This document shows positions 1 through 5,089 of a stretch of 5,089 bases of DNA, in pieces. The position numbers and the translations under genes are program-made. This stretch comes from an uncultured Angelakisella sp. GTDB taxonomy: Bacteria > Bacillota > Clostridia > Oscillospirales > Ruminococcaceae. The notes below the pieces were generated by a model. The model was given only the letters and a program-made list of their open reading frames with translations, was not told the DNA's origin and made no database searches. The stretch is from NCBI GenBank assembly GCA_937914895.1, contig CALGIL010000199.1, positions 1 to 5,089 of the forward strand. Direction: 5' to 3'. Each line of letters opens with the position of its first letter. Positions within the stretch are counted from its first letter, which is position 1.

Positions 1-35
1 ACCTTGGGGCCGGGGGTTTCCCCCAGCGGGTTTTG

Positions 36-59
36 CCACTTTTGCCCGGACAAAAGTGG
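36..59. repeat. Perfect inverted repeat, 9-bp arms
   Basis: The arms CCACTTTTG (36-44) and CAAAAGTGG (51-59) are exact reverse complements around a 6-nt loop, CCCGGA. The flanks are TTTTG on the left and AGAAAGG on the right. There is no T-run after the stem on either strand, so a terminator is unlikely. Similar palindromes built on ACTTTT/AAAAGT occur as dispersed intergenic repeats in many bacterial genomes; membership of such a family is inferred. Confidence 0.65.
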
Positions 60-83
60 AGAAAGGTTGACTTGGTTACAAAG

Positions 84-180
84 CGTGGCAATGGGCGAAA
101 GCAACCCGCAGGGCCCACCGGCAATCTTTTGTACCTTTCCATTGCTGGAAAGTAACAAACAAAAAGCGTCCCACGCCACG
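84..180. repeat. Nested stem-loop element
   Basis: An outer pair CGTGGC (84-89) and GCCACG (175-180) encloses an inner hairpin. The inner hairpin has CTTTCC (135-140) pairing with GGAAAG (147-152) around the loop ATTGCT. After a 2x2 internal mismatch it extends with TTTGT (128-132) pairing with ACAAA (155-159). The inner arm resembles the neighbouring inverted repeat at 36-59 in being T-rich on the left and A-rich on the right. Function is unknown; a structured repeat or RNA-level fold are both possible. Confidence 0.4.
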
Positions 181-239
181 ACCGGGGCGGACAACAGGAA
201 AACTATGCCCATGGGTTCCCCGCCGGAGGCGTAAGCGTG

Positions 240-270
240 TTTGGCCCCTTGGGCCAACATAACGATAGCG
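240..270. repeat. Imperfect direct repeat, copy 1, with hairpin
   Basis: This copy contains TTGGCCC (241-247) and GGGCCAA (251-257), a perfect 7-bp inverted repeat with a CTT loop, followed by CATAACGATAGCG (258-270). It matches the second copy, which starts exactly 90 nt downstream, over about 31 nt with a handful of substitutions and one indel. A GTAAGCG motif lies just before it (231-237); the same heptamer ends copy 2. Confidence 0.6.
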
Positions 271-329
271 CAGGCCTCACCCGCAGGGTATCAATTTCCC
301 CGAAGGGCCCCCCGCCAGGGCAAAAAGGG

Positions 330-361
330 TTTGGCCCACTAGGCCGACATAGCGGTAAGCG
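330..361. repeat. Imperfect direct repeat, copy 2, with hairpin
   Basis: TTGGCC (331-336) pairs with GGCCGA (342-347), including one T-G wobble, and is followed by CATAGCGGTAAGCG (348-361). Relative to copy 1, four of the twenty bases in the hairpin-plus-CAT block differ. Three of these differences fall in or next to the loop, and the remaining one (A to G at 346) still allows wobble pairing in one strand. That pattern suggests the fold may matter more than the exact sequence, but two copies are too few to prove it. Confidence 0.55.
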
Positions 362-369
362 TAAGGCCC

Positions 370-400
370 GTGCCGGCAAGGCACAAAAAATCCCCGGCAC
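370..400. repeat. Overlapping, mutually exclusive hairpins
   Basis: GTGCC (370-374) can pair with GGCAC (380-384) around GGCAA, and this stem is followed by six A residues. Alternatively GTGCCGG (370-376) can pair with CCGGCAC (394-400) around a 17-nt loop. The two folds share the left arm and cannot coexist. They lie upstream of the proposed promoter at 427-435, so they would enter a transcript only if transcription reads in from upstream. Confidence 0.45.
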
Positions 401-426
401 TGCCCCTTTCCTATTGGGGTAAAAAC

Positions 427-435
427 TGGTATACT
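427..435 (+). promoter_or_regulatory. Candidate extended -10 promoter for the gdpP operon
   Basis: TGG followed by TATACT (430-435) fits an extended -10 box of a housekeeping sigma factor (TGn-TATAAT). The -35 region is weak: TTTCCT at 407-412, at a 17-bp spacing, shares only three bases with TTGACA. This is usual for extended -10 promoters. A 6-bp inverted repeat (TGCCCC 401-406 with GGGGTA 416-421) overlaps the -35 zone. The implied start near 442 would give a leader of about 120 nt before gdpP. The sequence supports the box; activity is inferred. Confidence 0.45.
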
Positions 436-455
436 ACTAGCAAGACCAATTGGCG

Positions 456-461
456 TATACT
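456..461 (+). promoter_or_regulatory. Second TATACT box, possible alternative -10
   Basis: A second exact TATACT lies 26 bp after the first. No recognisable -35 is found 16-18 bp upstream and there is no TGn extension, so it is the weaker of the two candidates. Confidence 0.25.
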
Positions 462-546
462 TTTGCACAAGGTATTTCTTTTTGCCCCGGCACCTTTGCG
501 CCGCACAAAGCGACGCCTTTACAAGAGTATGCCTTTATATGGGGAT

Positions 547-555
547 GGGAGGTGG
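547..555 (+). promoter_or_regulatory. Ribosome binding site that fixes the gdpP start
   Basis: GGGAGGTGG is a near-ideal Shine-Dalgarno sequence ending 6 nt before the GTG at 562. Upstream in-frame ATG codons (370, 532) have no comparable site. This site therefore decides the start of gdpP. Confidence 0.85.
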
Positions 556-561
556 TCCGCT

Positions 562-2547
562 GTGTTTGATAAGCTCAATCTTTACCGCCCGGTCTATTAT
601 ATTCTCATGGTTACCGGCGCGGTGGCCGCCGTTCTCGCCTTCTTTGTAGACCCCCGGGTGGGGCTGCTCATCGGCGGCATCTGGCTTGCCTCGGTGGTTT
701 ACGCCCTGGTGCGGGGCTTCCTTATCAGCCGCGATAACAAGCGGTTTTTCCAGGTGATCCGGGAGTCGGTGTTTTCGGCCCGGCAGGATTCCATTGGGGA
801 ATTTGCCATGCCCACTGTCATCGCCCGGGAGGACGGCGAAGTTTTATGGACCAACGACGCCTACCGCCACAAGGTCAGCGGGGGGCGGGATAATTTCTGC
901 GAAAACCTGTTTACCCTCATCCCGGGCGCGGACCCGTCCGTAGCCGCCTCCGCCGAGGGACAGAATGTGGTGGTGGACGGCCGCATGTACAGCCTGTACC
1001 TGGCCAGGACCACCCGGGGTGCCGAGACGCTGCTGGCCGCCTACCTGGTGGACGACCACGACCTGAAGACCTATACCAAGGAATATTTTGATTCCCGGCC
1101 CTCGGTGATGATTCTGGTCATCGACAACTATTCGGAGCTGTTCCAGGACGCCAAGGAAAACGAACGCAGCCGGGTGGTGGGGGAGATCGAGCACATCATC
1201 GAGACCTTTGCGGAGGACAACAAGGGGCTGCTGAAAAAGCTGGATAAAGACCGCTATCTGGCCATTATCGAGGACCGCTATATGCGGGGGATTGTGGCCG
1301 ACCGCTTTGGGGTATTGGACCGCATCCGGGAGATTACCACCACCGAAAACGTCCCCGTCACCATGTCCATCGGCGTGGGCAGCAAGGAGGGGAGCCTCCA
1401 GGAATCCGAGGACCTGGCCCGCCAGGCCCTGGACATGGCCCTGGGCCGGGGCGGCGACCAGGCCGCCCTAAAGGTCAAGGACGGCTACGAGTTTTACGGC
1501 GGTGTCTCCAAGGGCATCGAAAAGCGCAACAAGGTGCGCACCCGCATTGTGGCCAACGCCATCGGCGAAATTGTGGAAAGCAGCGGCACCATCCTCATCA
1601 TGGGCCATCGCTTTGCCGACCTGGACTGCCTGGGGGCGGCGGTGGGCCTTTGCCAAAGCCTGCGGGGCATGGGCAAGGCCCCCAAGATCGTGCTGGACAC
1701 CGGCCGCAGCCTGGCCCAGTCCCTGTACGAAATGCTGCTTCGGGAGGGCTACGGGGATATGTTCCTCGCCCCCGGGGAGGCCCTGGCCCTCCCCCTGGCG
1801 GACGCCCTGCTGTTTGTGGTGGATACCCACGTCAAAAGCCTGCTGGAATCCGAGGAGGTCTATTCCCAGTGTAAAAACGTGGTGGTCATCGACCATCACC
1901 GCAAGATGGTGGACCACATCGACGACGCCATCATTTTTTTCCACGAGCCCTACGCCTCCTCCGCCAGCGAGATGGTGGCGGAGCTGTCCCAGTACCTGGG
2001 GGACGGCAAAAAGCTGCCGGTGCCGGTGGCCGAGGCCCTTTTGTCCGGCATTATGCTGGACACTAAAAACTTTACCCTGCGCACCGGCGTGCGCACCTTT
2101 GAGGCGGCGGCCTACCTGCGCAAGCTGGGCGCCGACACGGTGGAGGCGCGCAAGCTGTTCTCCTCCACCATAGAGTCCTACCAGCAAAAGACCAAGCTGG
2201 TGGGCTCGGCGGAGTTATATAAGGGCTGCGCCCTTGCCTACGCCGAGGAAAGCGGCCCGGACATCCGGGTGGTGGCCTCCCAGGCGGCGGACGAGATGCT
2301 CAACATCAATGGCGTGGACGCCGCGTTTGTCCTGTTTCGGGAAAACGACGGGGTGTCCGTTTCCGCCAGAAGCCTGGGGGACATCAACGTGCAGGTGGTT
2401 ATGGAGACCCTGGGCGGCGGCGGGCATCTGACCATGGCGGCCGCCCAGATGGCCGGCGTTGCCATGGAGGAGGGCCGCAGGCAGCTGATGGAGGCCATTG
2501 ACGCCTACCATCAGACAATGAGCGATAAGGGGGACAAACGGCTGTGA
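562..2547 (+). CDS. gdpP: Cyclic-di-AMP phosphodiesterase GdpP (YybT family)
   Basis: GdpP is a membrane-bound enzyme that hydrolyses the second messenger c-di-AMP to pApA, affecting potassium, osmotic and cell-wall homeostasis in Firmicutes. Starting at GTG 562 the protein is 661 residues, close to the roughly 655-660 usual for the family. Two transmembrane helices lie at about 11-29 and 33-55, then a divergent PAS-like domain (about 80-150) and a degenerate GGDEF domain (about 175-305) ending in GGDQ at 297-300, not expected to make c-di-GMP. The DHH domain carries H349, D353 and D355 (GHRFADLD), D421 (VVDTH), D444-H445-H446 (IDHHR) and D500 ([10 protein letters not shown]), the expected metal ligands. 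The DHHA1 domain has the GGGGH signature at 618-622. An in-frame extension to ATG 370 runs into the hairpin tract, has no ribosome binding site and matches no part of the family, so it is rejected. The last bases overlap rplI by four nucleotides. Confidence 0.96.
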   Translation: MFDKLNLYRPVYYILMVTGAVAAVLAFFVDPRVGLLIGGIWLASVVYALVRGFLISRDNKRFFQVIRESVFSARQDSIGEFAMPTVIAREDGEVLWTNDAYRHKVSGGRDNFCENLFTLIPGADPSVAASAEGQNVVVDGRMYSLYLARTTRGAETLLAAYLVDDHDLKTYTKEYFDSRPSVMILVIDNYSELFQDAKENERSRVVGEIEHIIETFAEDNKGLLKKLDKDRYLAIIEDRYMRGIVADRFGVLDRIREITTTENVPVTMSIGVGSKEGSLQESEDLARQALDMALGRGGDQAALKVKDGYEFYGGVSKGIEKRNKVRTRIVANAIGEIVESSGTILIMGHRFADLDCLGAAVGLCQSLRGMGKAPKIVLDTGRSLAQSLYEMLLREGYGDMFLAPGEALALPLADALLFVVDTHVKSLLESEEVYSQCKNVVVIDHHRKMVDHIDDAIIFFHEPYASSASEMVAELSQYLGDGKKLPVPVAEALLSGIMLDTKNFTLRTGVRTFEAAAYLRKLGADTVEARKLFSSTIESYQQKTKLVGSAELYKGCALAYAEESGPDIRVVASQAADEMLNINGVDAAFVLFRENDGVSVSARSLGDINVQVVMETLGGGGHLTMAAAQMAGVAMEEGRRQLMEAIDAYHQTMSDKGDKRL

Positions 2548-2990
2548 AGGTAATTTTGACACAGGATGTAAAGGGTACGGGCAAAAAGGGCCAGCTGGTG
2601 GAGGTGGCCGACGGATACGCCAACAACTTTCTGCTGCGGCGGGGCCTTGCCACCGAGGCCAGCGCCCAGGCCCTTAACGAGATGAAAAACCGGGACGAGG
2701 CCGCCGCCCACCGCCAGCGGGAGGAGCAGCGCGCGGCCCAGGAGGCCGCCGCGGCCCTGGACGGCAAAACCGTCAAGCTGACCGCCAAGGCCGGCGCGGG
2801 GGGAAAGCTCTTTGGGTCCATCACCGCCCGGGAGGTAACCGAGGCCATCCAAAAGGAGCTGGGGGTGGCGGTGGACAAGCGCAAGGTATCCCTGGAATCG
2901 GACATCAAGGCCTTTGGCACCTACACCGCCGAAGTCAGGCTGCACCAAAGCGTGTCGGCCAAGGTGTATGTGGTGGTGGGCCAGGAGTGA
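2544..2990 (+). CDS. rplI: 50S ribosomal protein bL9
   Basis: bL9 binds 23S rRNA near the base of the L1 stalk and helps maintain reading-frame fidelity. The 148-residue product has the family's full length (about 147-150). The N-terminal RNA-binding domain carries the L9 signature from G13 to A36, including [14 protein letters not shown] long charged, alanine-rich central helix follows (about 41-75), and the C-terminal domain contains GKLFGSIT and ends in a VYVVVG strand. The GTG start shares its bases with the gdpP stop (GTGA), and AAGGGGG at 2527-2533 inside gdpP serves as a ribosome binding site, so translation is probably coupled. RRG replaces the more usual PKG in the signature, a mild variation. 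Next to dnaB, this is the order seen in Bacillus and many other Firmicutes. Confidence 0.97.
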   Translation: MKVILTQDVKGTGKKGQLVEVADGYANNFLLRRGLATEASAQALNEMKNRDEAAAHRQREEQRAAQEAAAALDGKTVKLTAKAGAGGKLFGSITAREVTEAIQKELGVAVDKRKVSLESDIKAFGTYTAEVRLHQSVSAKVYVVVGQE

Positions 2991-3011
2991 CGGACGCGGG
3001 GGGACGGACCC

Positions 3012-4370
3012 ATGGCTGAAACAGTACAAAACCTGGATTTTTACACCCAGGCGCTGCCCTACTCGCTGGAGGCGGAGCAGAGCGTCCTGGGTGCCATTCT
3101 CATTGACGCGGGGTGCCTGCCCCCGGTGATGGAGGTGCTGCGGGCGGAGCACTTTTACCGGGAACAGCACCAGAATTTATTTTCGCTGCTGACCCGGATG
3201 TTTACCATGGGGGAGACCATCGACTTTGTCACCGTGCTGGACGGCGCCCGCAAAGAGAGCATCTTTCCATCCCCGGAGGACGCCAAGGTGTACCTGGCCC
3301 AGCTGGCCCAGGTGGTGCCCACCACCGCCAACGTCATGGCCTACACCCGCATTGTCCAGGAGAAGTATTACCTGCGCACCCTCATTGTCACCTCCCGGGA
3401 GATTGTGGACACGGCCTTTGACGCCCAGGCGGATGCGGCGGCCCTGCTGGATTTTGCCGAGCAGCGCATCTTTGACATCCGCCAGGGGCGGGAGACCTCC
3501 GGGGTGCTGCCCCTGCAAAAGGTGCTGGTGGAGACCTACGAGCACCTGCAGCGGGTCAGCGGCGCCGACCGCAACGAATACCTGGGGATCTCCACCGGGT
3601 ATAAGGCCCTGGACGGCCTCATCACCGGCCTCAATAAGTCGGACCTCATCCTCATTGCCGCCCGGCCCGGCGTGGGCAAGACCTCTCTGGCCCTCAACAT
3701 TGCCGCCAACGTGGGCATCCACTCGGGCAAGTCGGTGGTGGTCTTTTCGCTGGAAATGGGCAAGGAACAGCTGGCCCAGCGGTTTTTGTCCTCCGAGGCG
3801 CTGGTGGAAAGCCAGAAGCTGATGCTGGGCACCCTCAGCGACGACGACTGGGTCCACATCGCCCGGGCCACCCAGGTGCTGGCGGGGGCCCCCATTTATG
3901 TGGACGACACGGCGGTCATCACCGTGGCCGAAATTAAGGCCAAGCTGCGGCGCATCAAAAACCTGGGGCTGGTGGTCATCGACTACCTCCAGCTGATGAC
4001 CAGCGGCCGCCCGGTAAACAACCGGGTCCAGGAGGTGTCCGAGATCACCCGGAACCTGAAGCTTATGGCCAAGGAGCTGGACGTTCCGGTCATCACCCTG
4101 TCCCAGCTGTCCCGGAGCATCGAATCCCGGTCCAACCACCGGCCCATGCTGTCCGACCTCCGGGAATCCGGCTCCATCGAGCAGGACGCCGACATCGTCA
4201 TGTTCCTCCACCGGGAGGCCCTGTACGCCGCCGGCGAGGAGGACGTCAACTTTAACGAGGCCAAGTGCATCGTGGCTAAAAACCGCCACGGAGAGACCGG
4301 GGAGGTAGACCTTTACTGGGACGGCCAGTACACCCGGTTTTCCAGCATCGAATACCGGCGGGAGGACTAA
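3012..4370 (+). CDS. dnaB: Replicative DNA helicase DnaB (DnaC in Bacillus naming)
   Basis: DnaB is the hexameric ATP-driven helicase that unwinds DNA at the replication fork and recruits primase. The 452-residue protein has the standard length. The N-terminal collar domain begins with LPYSLEAEQSVLGAIL (about 15-30), a linker lies around 155-190, and the RecA-like domain starts at GISTGYKALD (192-201). Walker A is ARPGVGKT (217-224, K223 and T224). The catalytic glutamate is E248 in FSLEMG, and Walker B is VVIDYLQLM with D324. Q365 in LSQLSR and R384 in the DLRESGSIEQDAD block (382-394) are the conserved sensor and arginine-finger region. The Walker motifs are uninterrupted, so no intein is present. 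ATG 3012 follows GGGGGGA (2998-3004) by 7 nt, and only 21 nt separate it from rplI, pointing to one operon. Confidence 0.98.
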   Translation: MAETVQNLDFYTQALPYSLEAEQSVLGAILIDAGCLPPVMEVLRAEHFYREQHQNLFSLLTRMFTMGETIDFVTVLDGARKESIFPSPEDAKVYLAQLAQVVPTTANVMAYTRIVQEKYYLRTLIVTSREIVDTAFDAQADAAALLDFAEQRIFDIRQGRETSGVLPLQKVLVETYEHLQRVSGADRNEYLGISTGYKALDGLITGLNKSDLILIAARPGVGKTSLALNIAANVGIHSGKSVVVFSLEMGKEQLAQRFLSSEALVESQKLMLGTLSDDDWVHIARATQVLAGAPIYVDDTAVITVAEIKAKLRRIKNLGLVVIDYLQLMTSGRPVNNRVQEVSEITRNLKLMAKELDVPVITLSQLSRSIESRSNHRPMLSDLRESGSIEQDADIVMFLHREALYAAGEEDVNFNEAKCIVAKNRHGETGEVDLYWDGQYTRFSSIEYRRED

Positions 4371-4411
4371 GGGCTGCGGGGCCTTCCCCCACAAAGGACG
4401 GGCGAAAGCGA

Positions 4412-5089
4412 ATGGAAGAACAGGTTTTGCAAACCATTGCGCGGCATAAGATGCTGCGGCAGGGCGACACCGTGGCCGTCGGGGTTTCCGGCGGGGCGGA
4501 TTCTGTTGCCCTGCTCTGTTTTTTGTACGAAAACCGCGCCCGCTGGAACCTGACGCTGCGGGTCTGCCACCTTAACCACAGCCTGCGGGGGGAGGAAAGC
4601 CTGCGGGACCAGCGGTTTGTGGAGGACCTGGCCCGGGACCTGGGCCTGGAATTCTGCCTGGCGGTGGCGGATGCCGCCGGGGAGGCACGCCTCCGGGGCC
4701 TTTCGGTGGAGGAGGCCGCCCGGGAGCTGCGCTACGATTTCTTTCGCGCCTGCGCGGGGCCGGACGGAAAAATCGCCACCGCCCACACCCGGTCCGACAG
4801 TATGGAGACGCTGCTGCTCAACCTGACCCGGGGCACCGGGGTCCGGGGGCTGCGGGGCATTCCCCCCGTGCGGGATAAGATTATCCGCCCCCTTTCCGAC
4901 GTCACCCGGCAGGAGGTGCTGGACTACTGCGGGCGCAGGGGCCTTTCCTATGTCCACGATTCCTCCAACGACACCCTGGACTATACCCGCAACCGCCTGC
5001 GCCACCAGGTGCTGCCGGTGCTGGGCCGGATTAACCCCGGCCTGCCCGGCGCCCTGGCCCGGCTGATGGCGCGCATGGGGGACCAGTGG
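4412..5089 (+). CDS. tilS: tRNA(Ile)-lysidine synthetase TilS, 3' end outside window
   Basis: TilS uses ATP and lysine to convert C34 of the CAU anticodon of a minor tRNA-Ile to lysidine, switching both its decoding to AUA and its charging to isoleucine; it is normally essential. The frame is open from ATG 4412 to the edge, giving the first 226 residues of a protein usually 320-470 long. The PP-loop SGGADS is at 26-31, HLNHSLRG at 53-60, TAHTRSDSMET at 123-133 leading into NLTRGTG, RPLSDVTR at 159-166, and DSSND at 183-187 followed by YTRNRLR. These are the hallmark blocks of the TilS N-terminal catalytic domain; the C-terminal domains are not in view. The start sits 41 nt after dnaB with only a weak, distant AAAGGA (4393-4398). 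In many Clostridia hpt and ftsH follow. Confidence 0.95.
   Translation, partial: MEEQVLQTIARHKMLRQGDTVAVGVSGGADSVALLCFLYENRARWNLTLRVCHLNHSLRGEESLRDQRFVEDLARDLGLEFCLAVADAAGEARLRGLSVEEAARELRYDFFRACAGPDGKIATAHTRSDSMETLLLNLTRGTGVRGLRGIPPVRDKIIRPLSDVTRQEVLDYCGRRGLSYVHDSSNDTLDYTRNRLRHQVLPVLGRINPGLPGALARLMARMGDQW

Larger units (their letters stand above)
1..410. other. Hairpin-rich intergenic tract without a supported gene
   Basis: No reading frame here looks like a protein: the ones that exist are short, rich in Gly/Pro, lack a good ribosome binding site and overlap each other on both strands. What the DNA does hold is a dense series of short inverted repeats: GGGGG-TTT-CCCCC at 12-24, a 9-bp stem at 36-59, a nested stem at about 84-180, CGCC-GGA-GGCG at 221-231, a 7-bp stem at 241-257, ACCC-GCA-GGGT at 279-289, a stem at 331-347 and overlapping stems at 370-400. 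None is followed by a T-run in either orientation, so they do not read as intrinsic terminators. The pattern resembles extragenic palindromic or small non-autonomous repeat DNA; that is inference, as copies elsewhere in the genome cannot be seen. In many Firmicutes a yybS-like membrane protein gene precedes gdpP; none is seen here. Confidence 0.6.

Noticed and set aside
36..59. Intrinsic terminator for an upstream gene
   Set aside because: The stem is not followed by a T-run on either strand (AGAAAGG on one side, CAAAAC on the other).
4..234. 76-codon frame in the upstream tract
   Set aside because: It runs across inverted repeats, has no ribosome binding site in view, and its composition does not resemble a folded protein.
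203..468. Short minus-strand frames over the repeat tract
   Set aside because: They overlap the direct repeats and hairpins, are Gly/Pro-rich, and show no start signal.
1..561. tRNA, riboswitch (including a c-di-AMP type) or CRISPR array upstream of gdpP
   Set aside because: No cloverleaf, no recognisable riboswitch core and no evenly spaced identical repeats; the only direct repeat has two imperfect copies.
1440..1470. Active diguanylate cyclase in the gdpP product
   Set aside because: The GGDEF signature is degenerate (GGDQ), as is normal for GdpP, so c-di-GMP synthesis is not expected.
1468..2187. Long open frames inside gdpP on the minus strand and in another + frame (1502-2173)
   Set aside because: Low-complexity compositions (His/Gly/Val-rich or Pro/Trp/Arg-rich) typical of shadow frames in GC-rich coding DNA, while the gdpP frame keeps every family motif.
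3657..3683. Possible intein insertion in the DnaB P-loop
   Set aside because: DnaB is a common intein host, but Walker A here is continuous and the protein has standard length.
4376..4390. GGGGCCTTCCCC as a terminator between dnaB and tilS
   Set aside because: The stem is only four pairs and no T-run follows; the short gap and shared orientation favour read-through.
3177..4394. 405-codon open frame on the minus strand opposite dnaB
   Set aside because: It is a by-product of strong G/C third-position bias in dnaB. The translation is rich in Gly, His, Val and Gln with no recognisable domain, and the + strand gene is unambiguous.

Overview
The window comes from a GC-rich, low-G+C-phylum-type (Firmicutes/Bacillota) bacterium. 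The evidence is the gene order gdpP-rplI-dnaB followed by tilS, all on the + strand, together with strong GGAGG-type ribosome binding sites and Firmicutes-like protein sequences. Strong G/C preference at third codon positions suggests a GC-rich Clostridia lineage such as the Oscillospiraceae/Ruminococcaceae group. That placement is inference from gene order and composition, not a database match.

Positions 1-561 hold no convincing gene. Roughly 1-410 is a hairpin-rich intergenic tract: a perfect 9-bp inverted repeat at 36-59, a nested stem-loop at about 84-180, and an imperfect direct repeat whose copies start exactly 90 nt apart (240 and 330) and each carry a TTGGCC/GGCC hairpin. A pair of mutually exclusive stems at 370-400 follows. 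From about 401 the DNA becomes more AT-rich and carries a plausible extended -10 promoter (TGGTATACT, 427-435) and a second TATACT box (456-461). The tract looks like repeat-element-type intergenic DNA upstream of the operon promoter.

From 562 to the right edge four genes are tightly packed and probably co-transcribed. gdpP (562-2547) encodes a membrane-anchored cyclic-di-AMP phosphodiesterase. rplI (2544-2990) encodes ribosomal protein L9 and overlaps gdpP by four bases. dnaB (3012-4370) encodes the replicative DNA helicase. tilS (4412 to the edge, truncated) encodes tRNA(Ile)-lysidine synthetase. Together they link second-messenger turnover, ribosome structure, chromosome replication and tRNA decoding, a conserved housekeeping neighbourhood. 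All key catalytic motifs are intact and no frameshift was seen.

No undescribed gene system is evident. The parts most worth a second look are the structured upstream tract and the translation-start choice for gdpP, where an upstream-extended ORF could be mis-annotated.
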